The notes under the pieces were generated by a model, which was given only the letters and a program-made list of their open reading frames with translations, was not told the DNA's origin and made no database searches. Source: Oceanobacillus jordanicus (lineage in GTDB: Bacteria > Bacillota > Bacilli > Bacillales > Amphibacillaceae). Taken from it: a DNA stretch of 64,000 bases. Below, one piece after another: positions 19,722 through 29,902 of the stretch; positions within the stretch are counted from its first letter, which is position 1; each line of letters starts with the position of its first letter. The position numbers and the translations under genes were made by a program. Location: contig NZ_JAIFZM010000016.1 of assembly GCF_022095695.1 (NCBI RefSeq), positions 1 through 64,000 on the forward strand. The letters run 5' to 3'.

Positions 19722-20102
19722 TCAATAAGAGGGGTCTTCCTCAGGTATCTTAAAAATAAGCTCTCCCTCTTTTGAGAAGAAGTAGTTCGTACGGGCTATT
19801 TCTAACACGTAATCCTCATCATTTAACAAGGATATTTCTTCTTTCAGGTTCACTTCTTTCTTTTCCAATACCGACAGTTCCTTTTCAAGCTCCTCATATT
19901 GGTCAAGCTTCTCCGCATAAACCGTTCGTTGTTTCACATGGTATGCAGCAATGCCTCCTATTACAATGGCGACAACAATAGAGAATAATACCAGCCTACG
20001 GACCAAACGTTGCTTCTTTCTCTTCTGTCTTTGTATGTAAACATCATATTGCTGCGTATAATTTGAATTTAGTTTTGCTACCGATTCTTTGTTAGAAGAC
20101 AA
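19722..20102 (-). CDS. divIC: Cell-division protein DivIC (FtsB-like)
   Basis: Bitopic division protein that works with DivIB and FtsL at the septum. A basic cytoplasmic head is followed by one membrane segment (about 36-56), then a coiled coil (YEELEKELSVLEKKEVNLKEE) and the end DEDYVLEIARTNYFFSKEGE. I chose TTG 20102: AGGAGG lies 8 bases upstream within the end of yabQ, and the product (126 residues) then matches the B. subtilis length. An ATG at 20144 would add 14 residues without a good ribosome site. Confidence 0.93.
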   Translation of the reverse strand: MSSNKESVAKLNSNYTQQYDVYIQRQKRKKQRLVRRLVLFSIVVAIVIGGIAAYHVKQRTVYAEKLDQYEELEKELSVLEKKEVNLKEEISLLNDEDYVLEIARTNYFFSKEGELIFKIPEEDPSY

Positions 20103-20107
20103 AGCTT

Positions 20108-20701
20108 CTACCTCCTTTTCAGGCGTTTCATTAGCTTTATACATATATTCTTCATTTTACTATAAAATCCTGCAAGTTTGCGAATGTTTTTTTTAAAACC
20201 TTCTGGTAATAGCCGATAGATGAATCCGAATATCCAGCCAATCGGGGCTATGATAACGGTTAGTAAAAATAAAAGTACCGTCCCTAATAATTTAAATACA
20301 TGAAAGGTAATCGTCCAGAGGAGTTTTAATATCCATTTAATGGGGGTAATTATCAACGCTATCACACAACGTTCAACGAAGCGATAGACAGCTGTCATGA
20401 TACGAATAATATGCTCAAGAAGCTTTTTATAAGAGTCAGCGGCTAAGGCTTGATAGGTAGCAAAACCTAGCAAACAAGCTGCAAATATATAAAAGCGCAA
20501 CTCTCCCCCGTTTACCCGAAATAAGACATAAAACACAATAAGCGTCTGGGTTAACCAAAAACTTATTTCCATGGTATAGGTGAGGACAACCCTCTTTTTC
20601 CAGTATGGTGTAAATCGACGAAAGGTGTCCTGTACTATACCCAGATAGAAACCGCTTGAAACCATTGTAAGCATTGTCAAGAACTGCGTGCTAAGGGTCA
20701 T
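20108..20701 (-). CDS. yabQ: Spore cortex protein YabQ
   Basis: A 197-residue membrane protein with four or five hydrophobic segments in its first 170 residues and a basic C-terminal tail (KKNIRKLAGFYSKMKNI). In B. subtilis YabQ sits in the outer forespore membrane and is needed for cortex formation. It overlaps yabP by 4 bases and lies just before divIC, as in B. subtilis. Confidence 0.9.
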   Translation of the reverse strand: MTLSTQFLTMLTMVSSGFYLGIVQDTFRRFTPYWKKRVVLTYTMEISFWLTQTLIVFYVLFRVNGGELRFYIFAACLLGFATYQALAADSYKKLLEHIIRIMTAVYRFVERCVIALIITPIKWILKLLWTITFHVFKLLGTVLLFLLTVIIAPIGWIFGFIYRLLPEGFKKNIRKLAGFYSKMKNICIKLMKRLKRR

Positions 20702-21000
20702 TTGAAAAGCTTGCTAAAGAACCCTTTAGCTTTCTCCTGCTGTTGCTCATCGACATAGGAAAGCTCATAAATTTTCCCCTTAATGGTAATCAGGCCTTCC
20801 CCTACATCAAGGTTTTTCAGCTGCAGGTTCTGCCCTCTTACAATCAAATACCCCATAACTGTTTCTAAAAGAAATTCCTCATTATCAAAGCTGTCCACTT
20901 CTTTTACACCACTGATCTCAAGGTTCTTCCGATTATTAATTTTCACCGCATGATCTGCTTGTACACGCGTAGTAGTTTCTTTATTTTCATAATAGTTCAT
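20698..21000 (-). CDS. yabP: Sporulation protein YabP
   Basis: A 100-residue YabP/YqfC-family protein: RKNLEISGVKEVDSFDNEEF and VMGYLIVRGQNLQLKNLDVGE are the family core. In B. subtilis it is required at a late sporulation stage together with YabQ. It overlaps yabQ by 4 bases, so the two are translationally coupled. Confidence 0.92.
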   Translation of the reverse strand: MNYYENKETTTRVQADHAVKINNRKNLEISGVKEVDSFDNEEFLLETVMGYLIVRGQNLQLKNLDVGEGLITIKGKIYELSYVDEQQQEKAKGFFSKLFK

Positions 21001-21053
21001 TGTAAAACCCTCCTTATCATTATTACTTTATGACAGGAGGGACAAGGTTAGAA

Positions 21054-21314
21054 CTAGCTGTTTACTTTCTCTTCTTTAATTACACTGTATAACATTTCCG
21101 CTTCATCTTTTCTCACGATTTCCTTTAACTCATTGACTTTTACGGTCACAAGCTTCTGGCCAAATCTAATAACCAGTTCATCACCTTTTGATAAAGTTGA
21201 TGATGCTTTTGCCGTAACACCATTTATTGTAATACGTCCCTGATCAGCAACTTCCTTTGCCAGCGTCCTTCGCTTAATCAATCGAGAAACCTTTAAAAAT
21301 TTATCTAGTCTCAA
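21054..21314 (-). CDS. rqcP: S4-domain ribosome quality-control factor RqcP
   Basis: An 86-residue Hsp15-like S4 domain (MRLDKFLKVSRLIKRRTLAK, GRITINGVTAKASS). In B. subtilis RqcP (YabO) helps RqcH add alanine tails on obstructed 50S subunits. It overlaps the mazG stop by 4 bases and precedes the yabP-yabQ-divIC block, the order known in B. subtilis. Confidence 0.94.
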   Translation of the reverse strand: MRLDKFLKVSRLIKRRTLAKEVADQGRITINGVTAKASSTLSKGDELVIRFGQKLVTVKVNELKEIVRKDEAEMLYSVIKEEKVNS

Positions 21315-22765
21315 TTCAATCCCTCTCTTTCCTTTGCTTTATCCCACAGTTCATCCATTTCCTGCAGGGTTGCTTTTTGAATATCTTTTTGTTGCTCCCC
21401 AAGCTGTTCTTCAATAAATGCAAACCTGCTAGTAAACTTCTCATTTGTGCGATTTAGAGCAACTTCAGGGTTTATTTTATAATACCTTGACAGGTTGGCA
21501 ATGACAAATAGAATATCGCCAAATTCCTTTTCTATTTCTTCTTTATTGTCATCGGATATTGCTTCTTTTACCTCATCTAACTCTTCCGTCAGCTTAGCCC
21601 AGATGTCTTTTACTTCCTCCCAGTCAAACCCTGTTTTGGCAGCCTTTTTCTGTAGCTTTACGGCTTTTGCTAGAGATGGTAGATTCTTTGGAACGCCATC
21701 TAGAACGGAAGTGCGTTCCCCTGGTTTTTCCTCTTTTTTAAGCTCTTCCCAGTTTTTATATACCTCTTCAACAGAATCAACGTGACGGTCAGCAAATACA
21801 TGTGGATGGCGGTGTATCATTTTATCTGTAACAGCTCGAATTACATCATCTACTGTAAAGTATCCATCATCTTCCCCAATCTGGCTATGAAGCATCACTT
21901 GAAGGAGAATGTCGCCAAGCTCCTCAATGATATTTTCATCATCTTGGTTGTCGATCGCATCAATTAGCTCATACACTTCTTCTATAGCATATTCCCGCAA
22001 GCTTTCATGGGTTTGCTTACGATCCCACGGACAGCCTTCAGGACTTCTTAATACAGCAATAACCTCACGAAGTCTATTGAAGGTATGATTTAATAACGTT
22101 TCTGACACTGGCGGTACATACACACTTGTTAGGTTACTAATTTCCATCGCATGATCGAGTTCTTCCAGTGGAACTTGGCGAATCTGCTCTGCCTCGCTGC
22201 CTGCTGCTTCCATGATAGTCACCATATAATCGGCAGGCAAATCCTCTAATAGACTTAACTTTACTTCCGAAGCAATGAAACGATCATACACCTGACAAAA
22301 AATCAGATGCTGCTGATAGTTTAAATCACTTCTTGAAAAAGCCGTTCCATCGACAAATTGAAACCCTTCTATCGGGTCAATTCGTAGTGCTGTGAATAGA
22401 TCATCAAGATAGCTTTGGCCCCCTAAGACATTCACCTCTACTTCCTCTTGTTCAAGGAGGAGCTGGACGGTTTTCTCTGCTAACATCGGATGGCCTGGCA
22501 CCGTATAAATGAGTGATCGATGCTTTGCATGCTCAAGCAGGGCATCTACTATGTTTTGATAAACCTCTTGAAATCGATCCTCTGCCTCATAGAGCTGATC
22601 AAAGGCTTCAAAGGACACACCCTCTTCTTTTAGTGAACGTATCACGGGATGGTCTATTGTGCGGGTAAAAATTGTTTGATTTTCTTGTAGTAACTTTTTG
22701 TAGAGTCCAAGCTGGAGCTGATCAATATCTCCAGCACCTAGACCAATAACATCAATTCTGTTCAT
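21311..22765 (-). CDS. mazG: Tetrapyrrole-methylase/MazG fusion (YabN), nucleotide pyrophosphohydrolase
   Basis: 484 residues in two parts. Residues 1-220 are a tetrapyrrole methylase-like fold (VIGLGAGDIDQLQLGLYKKL, YTVPGHPMLAEKTV). Residues 230-480 are MazG, with metal-binding EEVYELIDAID, EELGDILLQVMLHS and a second helix set KEFGDILFVIAN. MazG hydrolyses non-canonical or surplus NTPs; the role of the methylase half is unknown. This fusion is typical of Bacillaceae. It overlaps the flippase gene upstream by 14 bases. Confidence 0.95.
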   Translation of the reverse strand: MNRIDVIGLGAGDIDQLQLGLYKKLLQENQTIFTRTIDHPVIRSLKEEGVSFEAFDQLYEAEDRFQEVYQNIVDALLEHAKHRSLIYTVPGHPMLAEKTVQLLLEQEEVEVNVLGGQSYLDDLFTALRIDPIEGFQFVDGTAFSRSDLNYQQHLIFCQVYDRFIASEVKLSLLEDLPADYMVTIMEAAGSEAEQIRQVPLEELDHAMEISNLTSVYVPPVSETLLNHTFNRLREVIAVLRSPEGCPWDRKQTHESLREYAIEEVYELIDAIDNQDDENIIEELGDILLQVMLHSQIGEDDGYFTVDDVIRAVTDKMIHRHPHVFADRHVDSVEEVYKNWEELKKEEKPGERTSVLDGVPKNLPSLAKAVKLQKKAAKTGFDWEEVKDIWAKLTEELDEVKEAISDDNKEEIEKEFGDILFVIANLSRYYKINPEVALNRTNEKFTSRFAFIEEQLGEQQKDIQKATLQEMDELWDKAKEREGLN

Positions 22766-24356
22766 TTTTTTCCCTTCCTTTATAAAAACGTAATAAATAG
22801 GTGGAAAATGGCAGCATACTCAGTTCACTTTTGTTAAATGCCCGAAAGCGTAACAAACAAAATAAGTACAATCCTCCCCCAGTAAAGGCGATAAATATAA
22901 CATAAAGCAGCAAAAGCCATCTGCTTGATTGAAATAGGTCTGCTAGCAATGCATGCATGCCGAGCACATAAACAATCATCGCTCCAATCGCAGTCAGCAT
23001 TGCCCGTAGATTCACGACTTTCATAAAGTTCAACTTTGGAAGCTTGCGCTTTAATTCATATAAGGTAACAGCACACAGCAGGAGCAGACTTAAGACGGTG
23101 GCCAATGCACTACCCGTAATACCAAGGGGAGGAACCAACAGTTGATTGGCAATCCACTTGATAAAAAATGCTCCAAGGATAAAGCCTGCTGTCCTTTTCA
23201 CATGTCCAAGACCTTGTAAAATAGACGCCGCCGTAACGGATAACGAGCAAAGAAGGATCGAAACGACTAATAGTCGTAAATCAGCCGTTCCTTGTTCATT
23301 TTGAAACAATAATACATTCACTTCTCTAAAAATAAGAACCAAACCGATGGTAGCTCCCAATGCTAAATAAAAGCTAAAAAGAAGGGCCCCTCTCATATAT
23401 TGGTAAAATAAAGCTGGCTGTTGTTTTAGACGTTCCTGAGAGATAGTTGGCAGGAGGGCCAAAGCAAAAGAAGAGCCGAGGACCGTTCCTAATTGAATTA
23501 AGGGTTGGCCCCGATCAAATACCCCCTTTGCCTCCATTGCCTCCTGTTTAGCAAGACCAGATTCAATTAACCCTGGGAGCAATGTAAAGGTATCAGCAAA
23601 CTGTATCACGAGAAGGACCATATGGTTTAGCGCCGCGACTGCTCCGAACAATAACATTGTCCGGACATAATAGTTCCAGGGGATTTCTATTATTTCTTTT
23701 TCCCGACTCCTTGGCATGTCCTTCATAAAGAGCACAAATAATACAGCTGTGCCCGCTAAAGCCCCTACAATGGAGGCAATTGCCGCTGCATGTCCTATTT
23801 CATAAATATCAAGTTGTTTTACACTTATTACGATAGCAGCTGTAATAAGTAGCGTGACGCGTATTAATTGCTCCGTTACTTGTGAAATGGCCGTTGGGGC
23901 CATTCGTCGCTCCCCTTGAAAGCTCCCCCGCAAAAGCGCCAAAAAAGGGACAAAAAGAAAAATAATTGCCGTTACGCGGTATGTACTTACAAGTTCAGGG
24001 TCCCCAATCCATCTTGCCAGATTTGGTGCATTAATAAATAAGAAAAGGAACAAAGAACCGTTCAGAATAACCAATATAAGGAACAATGGAAAATAAAAAT
24101 TACGTATTGTTTGCACGTCCGCTTTGCCAGCAGTTTCGGACCGTATCTTTGATATAGCGGCAGGAAATCCATACAAGGATAGTACCATAACTATTCCAAG
24201 TATCGGGTAAACCTGTTGATACACATAATACCCTATGTCTCCCGTGAGGTTTTGCAATGGGATTCGATACCCCGCACTTAACAGCTTGCTGAGTATACCA
24301 GCTGCCGTCAGCAGAAGAGCACCCTTTAACAGCTGATTTGTTTCGTTCCTGCTCAT
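22752..24356 (-). CDS. yabM: Polysaccharide/lipid flippase of the MOP family (YabM, SpoVB-like)
   Basis: A 534-residue integral membrane protein with about 14 segments. The N-terminus LLKGALLLTAAGILSKLLSA and IPLQNLTGDIGYYVYQQVYP is that of the SpoVB/YabM/MurJ group, which flip lipid-linked glycans across the membrane. The substrate cannot be read from sequence. In B. subtilis the equivalent gene lies between spoVT and mazG. The 205-base gap to spoVT has only a weak hairpin near 24475-24511. Confidence 0.9.
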   Translation of the reverse strand: MSRNETNQLLKGALLLTAAGILSKLLSAGYRIPLQNLTGDIGYYVYQQVYPILGIVMVLSLYGFPAAISKIRSETAGKADVQTIRNFYFPLFLILVILNGSLFLFLFINAPNLARWIGDPELVSTYRVTAIIFLFVPFLALLRGSFQGERRMAPTAISQVTEQLIRVTLLITAAIVISVKQLDIYEIGHAAAIASIVGALAGTAVLFVLFMKDMPRSREKEIIEIPWNYYVRTMLLFGAVAALNHMVLLVIQFADTFTLLPGLIESGLAKQEAMEAKGVFDRGQPLIQLGTVLGSSFALALLPTISQERLKQQPALFYQYMRGALLFSFYLALGATIGLVLIFREVNVLLFQNEQGTADLRLLVVSILLCSLSVTAASILQGLGHVKRTAGFILGAFFIKWIANQLLVPPLGITGSALATVLSLLLLCAVTLYELKRKLPKLNFMKVVNLRAMLTAIGAMIVYVLGMHALLADLFQSSRWLLLLYVIFIAFTGGGLYLFCLLRFRAFNKSELSMLPFSTYLLRFYKGREKNEQN

Positions 24357-24561
24357 GACTAACGCCCTTTAATTCCGTTAAATTTGTCTCTATTATAGCA
24401 CACCTGTCAGGCTGATAATAACCACCTCTCCTAAGCGCTTTAGCCTGTCAAACCAAAGCCGTATACACAAAAGTACCCTATAGGAGACATCGTAACCTGT
24501 CCACTCTATAGGGCCTTTTCCGAGATAGTTTTAGTCACCTGTATCTGGTGCCTCTGCTCTA

Positions 24562-25095
24562 TTACTCCATTTGCCTGGCCAGAAAGCTTGCAGCTGTTTC
24601 AATTGATTTTTGTTCTACTTTAGTTAATTTCTCTTCCTTGGAAAAGACCATCACACAACCGATTGGATCCCCATTTGCAATAATGGGGCTTATACAATAG
24701 GAATGTAGTTCAAATTCTTTTCCATCAATAACTTCCATGTTTCCTTTTTCTGTTTCAAAGACCGGGGAGCGATTTTCAATAATTTTTGTAATATCAGGGC
24801 TAATATTTTTGTTAAGATAATCTTTTTTCGATTCTCCTGCTACCGCGATAACTTCATCCCTGTCACAAATTATAACTGGTGAATGTAGGGAATCAAATAG
24901 CGCTTCAGCATATTCTTTGGCAAATTGTCCAAGTTCATTAATAGGAGAATATTTCTTTAAAATAACTTCGCCTTCTCGATCCACAAAAATTTCAAGTGGG
25001 TCGCCTTCCCGGATCCTTAGAGTTCTTCTGATTTCTTTGGGAATAACTACTCTTCCAAGATCATCAATACGACGAACGATACCTGTTGCTTTCAT
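24562..25095 (-). CDS. spoVT: Stage V sporulation transcription factor SpoVT
   Basis: Forespore regulator that tunes sigma-G genes. Residues 1-50 are an AbrB-type swapped-hairpin DNA-binding domain (ATGIVRRIDDLGRVVIPKEI). Residues 55-177 form a GAF-like domain (VIICDRDEVIAVAGESKKDY, ISPIIANGDPIGCVMVFS). I chose ATG 25095, matching the family N-terminus; an in-frame start 15 bases upstream adds five unneeded residues. 177 residues. A sigma-G-type promoter lies at 25197-25226. Confidence 0.97.
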   Translation of the reverse strand: MKATGIVRRIDDLGRVVIPKEIRRTLRIREGDPLEIFVDREGEVILKKYSPINELGQFAKEYAEALFDSLHSPVIICDRDEVIAVAGESKKDYLNKNISPDITKIIENRSPVFETEKGNMEVIDGKEFELHSYCISPIIANGDPIGCVMVFSKEEKLTKVEQKSIETAASFLARQME

Positions 25096-25196
25096 TCTCA
25101 GTAGCCTCACTTTCCTTTGGTGAAAATTGGTGATAGTAAATTTCTTTTTTCTGTTAATCCTTTTCTCACGGGGTCATCATTCACCAACTGTGAACT

Positions 25197-25226
25197 TAGT
25201 ATGAATCAACTTAGGAAGACTATACA
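25197..25226 (-). promoter_or_regulatory. Sigma-G promoter of spoVT
   Basis: On the minus strand TGTATA (25221-25226), 17-base spacer, CATACTA (25197-25203). This matches the forespore consensus TGAATA-N17-CATACTA at all but one base, about 100 bases before spoVT. Confidence 0.75.
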
Positions 25227-25323
25227 TGATGAACCAATTTTTCACAGCTACAGGAAAAAAAGTATAGGAATTTTTAAACTTACTGCATGGGTATAAAAGC
25301 ATTCGTCGCCAAATCGTAGTCCA

Positions 25324-28300
25324 TTATTCCCGATCAAGCTTATTTAGCTCTTGAATAAATTTTGAAACGATCTCATACCGTTGATGTTTTGAGTCCTGTG
25401 TGCTTTTAAAGACGATTTTCAGTTTATTACTTTCTGTTCCTAACTGGACATTCCTGCCATAATTATTTGCAAGCTCAAATAATTTGGCACCGTCAATTTG
25501 TTGACTGCGGTTCTCTTCAACAAGTAACTCAATTTTGGTATTTTTTTCGCTAATCGATTCGACTCTTTCCTGCTTCGCACTCATCTTGAGCTTCGTTACA
25601 GTAAATAAATTCTCTACTTCTTCAGGATAGTCACCAAAACGATCCATTAATTCATCTGTTAACTCTGTAATATCCTCTGATTCTTCAATGGTTTGGAATT
25701 GCTTATAAATATCAATTTTTTGCTTCTCATCAGGGATGTACGTTTCTGGAATGTAAGCATCAAGATTTAAGGCAAGCTCCGGCTCAAATGGCGTGATATC
25801 CTCAAGTTCCTTACCTGCTTTTCTTGCATCAATGGCATCTTTTAACATTTGTGAATACATATCAAAACCAACAGAATCAATGAAACCATGCTGCTGAGAG
25901 CCTAGCAAATTACCAGCCCCACGAATGGATAGGTCGCGCATAGCAATTTTAAACCCGGATCCAAGCTCGGTAAACTCTTTAATTGCCTGAAGCCTTTTTT
26001 CTGCTACCTCTGTAAGTACCTTATCTTTTTTATAGGTAAAATACGCATAAGCAACACGATTAGAACGTCCGACTCGACCACGCAGTTGGTACAGCTGACT
26101 TAGTCCCATACGGTCTGCATCGTTTACAATTAAGGTATTCACATTCGGTATGTCCACACCTGTCTCAATGATGGTTGTGCTTACCAATACATCATATTCT
26201 CCTTCTAAAAAGGCAAAAATAACGTTCTCCAGCTCCGACTCATTCATTTGACCATGTGCCACAGCAATACGCGCATCTCCTACAAGTGTACCTAAATCTC
26301 TTGCTACCTTATCGATATTCTCCACACGGTTGTATAGGAAGAAAACCTGTCCACCTCGGGCCATTTCTCGCTCAATGGCTTCTCTCATAAAGATTGGATT
26401 ATATTCCATAACATAAGTCTGGATTGGAAAGCGATTCTCGGGTGGTGTTTCAATAACAGAGAGATCTCTAACACCAAGCATCGACATATGAAGCGTACGT
26501 GGAATTGGAGTAGCCGTAAGCGTTAAGACATCCACATTTGTTTTCATTTGTTTTATCTTTTCCTTATGCTTTACTCCAAAGCGCTGTTCCTCATCAACTA
26601 TTAATAGTCCAAGATCACGGTATTCCAAATCCTTGGAAAGAATTCGATGTGTTCCAATTACAACGTCAACCGTACCCTTTTTTAATCCTTTTGTTGTTTC
26701 GGTTTGTTGTTTTCGCGTGCGGAATCTACTCATTAATTCAATGTTAATGGCATGGTCCTGAAATCTTTCCCGTATTGTTTCATAGTGCTGCTGGGCAAGA
26801 ATCGTTGTTGGTACAAGGATAGCAACTTGTTTGCCGTCAGCCACCGCTTTAAAGGCAGCACGGATTGCCACCTCTGTTTTACCATAACCAACATCCCCAC
26901 AAAGCAAGCGATCCATTGGTCTTTCTCGCTCCATATCAACTTTAATTTCTTCAATACATCTTAATTGATCCTCTGTTTCCTGATAAGGGAAGGACGCTTC
27001 GAATTCACGCTGCATCTCCGTATCCCCGGAGAATGCATAACCTCTTTGTGCCTCACGCTCAGCATAGAGTTTAATTAAATCATCCGCAATATCCTCGACA
27101 GAAGACTGTACCTTACGTTTAACCTTGGACCATTCACTCCCACCAAGCTTATATAACTTAGGCTCCTTACCTTCTGAACCAACGAATTTTTGAACCTGAT
27201 CAATCTGATCTATTGGTACAAACAGCTTGTCATCACCGGAATACTTAATAAGCATATAATCCTTATGCATATTGTTTAATTCCAATGTCTCAATACCAAG
27301 ATAGCGGCCAATCCCGTGATTGGCGTGCACCACGTAATCGCCTACCTTTAACTCTTGGTAGTTTTTGATCCGCTCGGCATTAGATATCTTCTGCTGTCTT
27401 CTTTTTCGCTTTGTCTGCTTTTTAAATAATTCCTTCTCGGTAATTAAAACAAGCTTATGCATAGGCAGTTCAATACCGCCATTCATATTTCCTACCGTTA
27501 TAACGGGCTTTTCAGCAGGCAGTTCAAGGTTCTTCGTTACAGACGCCTCAATGTCATAGTCTGTAAGGATGGAATGAATTTTCTCTGCCCGTTTTTCATT
27601 TGGTGCCAGAATAACAACTGAAAATTCACCTTTTTCCCAGCGAAGCAATTCATTCTTAAATAAATGCATTTGCCCATGGAATTCCTGCATCGCCCGTGAT
27701 GACAGATTTATAATGTTTTGTGGTTGCGTGTTTGGTATATGTCGCAGGAAAACAGACATGTAGAGACGTTGGTGCTCTAGATGGTCCCAAACCTGGTTCC
27801 AGTCAAAAGAGAACTTACTGTTTTTCACCATCCTGTTCGTCTCCAGGAGGCTGCTATACCATTCTCCTTCTTCCGTATCAAGGTTTATTGCTGTTTCCTG
27901 AATACGGCTCATTTCATCCATGATAATCAAACCATTATCTGGTAAGTAATCTAATAAACTAGCAGGTTCTTGATAAAGATACCCAATATATTTGTACATT
28001 TCCTGAAAACGTTCAAGGTTTTTTAATCGATCAATATCATGAGATAGGGATTCATTGAGTGTTTCCTTTGCTTCAGAAGACTTAAGACTCTTCATGCTAA
28101 CTGCCAGGGCTTCTTCGAGGCGTTCCCCTCCTGATAGAATATCCTCTTGTGTGAGCAATAACTCTGTTGCCGGGCCAACCATTACCTCCTGTAATGTATC
28201 CAACGAACGCTGTGTCCCTGCATCAAAATAGCGTATTGAGTCAATTTCCTCATCAAATAACTCAATACGAATAGGATGCTCTTCTGTTATAGGATAAATA

Positions 28301-28845
28301 TCAATAATACCGCCACGTCTACTAAACTCTCCTGGTGAAGCAACCATGGAAGCGTGCTCGTAGCCCATATCAATTAAAGAGGACAGATAGTTATCGATCT
28401 TTATCTCTTCACCAAGCTTAAATTCGAGCTGGTAGTTTTCCCAGTAGTGTGTGGGCGGGAGTAAGCGCTTCAATGCGGCTACTGGCGCAATCAAAACTCC
28501 TGTCTCACGGTTTGCCCAAGCTGTTAGAGATTCAATTCGCTGACTCCTCAGCTCTGGGCTGGCAATCGCTATCTCGGAGGCTATTAACTCGTTAACAGGA
28601 TAAAGATGGACAGTATCTTCTTCCATGATTTCGGATAAATCATCATATAATTGCTGGGCCTGGACAAGCTGATGGGTTACTAATAAAACAGGCCGTTTTG
28701 TCGATTCGTTTAAGATGGACACAAGAATACTCCGCGCAGAGCCAGAGAGCCCTGCTACGAGCTGTTCCTTCATGCCACTTTCTATTCCACTTATAATAGA
28801 TTGGATATCTTCTTTAGATTTTAAAAACTTATTAATACCTTTCAT
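25324..28845 (-). CDS. mfd: Transcription-repair coupling factor
   Basis: Removes stalled RNA polymerase and recruits UvrAB. In order: UvrB-like region (LGEEIKIDNYLSSLIDMGYE, FSRRGGIIDIYPITEEHPIR), RNA-polymerase-interacting domain (VGDYVVHANHGIGRYLGIE), RecG-like helicase (Walker A LLCGDVGYGKTEVA, box DEEQRFGVKH, QLRGRVGRSNRVAYAYF), and C-terminal TRCF domain. I chose ATG 28845 with GGAGG 7 bases upstream; the longer reading from 28899 adds 18 unrelated residues. 1173 residues, close to 1177 in B. subtilis. Confidence 0.98.
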   Translation of the reverse strand: MKGINKFLKSKEDIQSIISGIESGMKEQLVAGLSGSARSILVSILNESTKRPVLLVTHQLVQAQQLYDDLSEIMEEDTVHLYPVNELIASEIAIASPELRSQRIESLTAWANRETGVLIAPVAALKRLLPPTHYWENYQLEFKLGEEIKIDNYLSSLIDMGYEHASMVASPGEFSRRGGIIDIYPITEEHPIRIELFDEEIDSIRYFDAGTQRSLDTLQEVMVGPATELLLTQEDILSGGERLEEALAVSMKSLKSSEAKETLNESLSHDIDRLKNLERFQEMYKYIGYLYQEPASLLDYLPDNGLIIMDEMSRIQETAINLDTEEGEWYSSLLETNRMVKNSKFSFDWNQVWDHLEHQRLYMSVFLRHIPNTQPQNIINLSSRAMQEFHGQMHLFKNELLRWEKGEFSVVILAPNEKRAEKIHSILTDYDIEASVTKNLELPAEKPVITVGNMNGGIELPMHKLVLITEKELFKKQTKRKRRQQKISNAERIKNYQELKVGDYVVHANHGIGRYLGIETLELNNMHKDYMLIKYSGDDKLFVPIDQIDQVQKFVGSEGKEPKLYKLGGSEWSKVKRKVQSSVEDIADDLIKLYAEREAQRGYAFSGDTEMQREFEASFPYQETEDQLRCIEEIKVDMERERPMDRLLCGDVGYGKTEVAIRAAFKAVADGKQVAILVPTTILAQQHYETIRERFQDHAINIELMSRFRTRKQQTETTKGLKKGTVDVVIGTHRILSKDLEYRDLGLLIVDEEQRFGVKHKEKIKQMKTNVDVLTLTATPIPRTLHMSMLGVRDLSVIETPPENRFPIQTYVMEYNPIFMREAIEREMARGGQVFFLYNRVENIDKVARDLGTLVGDARIAVAHGQMNESELENVIFAFLEGEYDVLVSTTIIETGVDIPNVNTLIVNDADRMGLSQLYQLRGRVGRSNRVAYAYFTYKKDKVLTEVAEKRLQAIKEFTELGSGFKIAMRDLSIRGAGNLLGSQQHGFIDSVGFDMYSQMLKDAIDARKAGKELEDITPFEPELALNLDAYIPETYIPDEKQKIDIYKQFQTIEESEDITELTDELMDRFGDYPEEVENLFTVTKLKMSAKQERVESISEKNTKIELLVEENRSQQIDGAKLFELANNYGRNVQLGTESNKLKIVFKSTQDSKHQRYEIVSKFIQELNKLDRE

Positions 28846-28912
28846 TCCTAAACCTCCGCCTGCTGAATAAACGCAAAAATGCTTTGGCTTGAGCACCAAA
28901 GCTTTATTGCTT

Positions 28913-29143
28913 CTACTGTATAAAAAAGTCTAGCTCATGATAATGAGGATTGTGACCTAATGTATCTTCACAACTTTCACATATGGACGTTATCTCGACG
29001 TCACCGTTCGTCTTGTATTTTATCATATCTTCTTTTTCCTTTGTGGTTAATTGATCAAAACCAAGCATGGTTGACTCGACGATTTGATGATCTAACCTTC
29101 CAATCTCCTTCGTGCAATGTCTACACTTATAAATAATAGGCAC
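28913..29143 (-). CDS. fin: Anti-sigma-F factor Fin
   Basis: 76 residues with two zinc-type pairs: C7/C10 (CRHC) and C55/C58 (CESC). Fin (YabK) of B. subtilis shuts off sigma-F when sigma-G takes over in the forespore, by binding RNA polymerase. The position between pth and mfd is the same. It lies about 70 bases upstream of mfd and may be co-transcribed with it. Confidence 0.93.
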   Translation of the reverse strand: MPIIYKCRHCTKEIGRLDHQIVESTMLGFDQLTTKEKEDMIKYKTNGDVEITSICESCEDTLGHNPHYHELDFFIQ

Positions 29144-29238
29144 CTTTTAACCTCCTTGGAAACCAACAAGATGTCTTGTTTAGTTTAACCCCAAGGCTGT
29201 TTCCTTATACCTATGTAAGAATAACACCAACTAGCACA

Positions 29239-29263
29239 ATAAAGTGAAACTTCAATTGGTGGT
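29239..29263. repeat. Short dispersed repeat, copy 2
   Basis: Same 25-base sequence as at 7639-7663 with one difference, here in the pth-fin gap. Confidence 0.4.
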
Positions 29264-29314
29264 GTGCCTACTGCAAGTTATGGCGGAACAAACTCGTCCT
29301 AACTGATACAGGTG

Positions 29315-29875
29315 TCAACTATTATAGTCATTCATTACCTCTAAAAATGGCTTATCTAGCCAAAGTTCGCATGCATCAGCAGCTTTCTCAATACTTTGCT
29401 GTACATCGCTTTGCTCTGCTTTATGAAATTGTCCTAGCACGTAATCTACTACGGGTACAGGTGTAGTTGGTCTGCCTACACCAATTCGGATTCGCTTAAA
29501 TTCTTTGGTTCCTAAATGAGAGATAGTCGACCTAATACCATTATGACCACCATGTCCACCTTTTTGCCGTAATCTTATCTTCCCTGGGGGCAAGTCAAGA
29601 TCATCATAGATAATAAGCACATCTTCAACACCAATCGAATAATAATCAAGCAATGGTCTAATTGCATCACCGGATAGATTCATATATGTCTGTGGTTCGA
29701 CAAGAAGCATTTTACTTCCGTTAAGCGTCTCCATCGCATAATCAGCATTAAATTTGGATTTATTTAAAGACCAGCCGTGGCGGCGTAGCAATTCATCTAT
29801 CACCATAAAGCCAGCATTATGCCTGGTATCTTTATACTTTTTCCCTGGATTACCCAGTCCAACGATACACTTCAT
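29315..29875 (-). CDS. pth: Peptidyl-tRNA hydrolase
   Basis: Recycles peptidyl-tRNA released during translation; called spoVC in B. subtilis. Family motifs: [20 protein letters not shown] with the catalytic histidine at residue 20, [12 protein letters not shown], and [19 protein letters not shown] followed by GGHNGIRS. 186 residues. Between ctc and fin, as in B. subtilis. A repeat block (29903-30306) now separates it from ctc. Confidence 0.97.
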   Translation of the reverse strand: MKCIVGLGNPGKKYKDTRHNAGFMVIDELLRRHGWSLNKSKFNADYAMETLNGSKMLLVEPQTYMNLSGDAIRPLLDYYSIGVEDVLIIYDDLDLPPGKIRLRQKGGHGGHNGIRSTISHLGTKEFKRIRIGVGRPTTPVPVVDYVLGQFHKAEQSDVQQSIEKAADACELWLDKPFLEVMNDYNS

Positions 29876-29902
29876 TTACACTCGTCCCTTTTTAAATTAT
29901 AT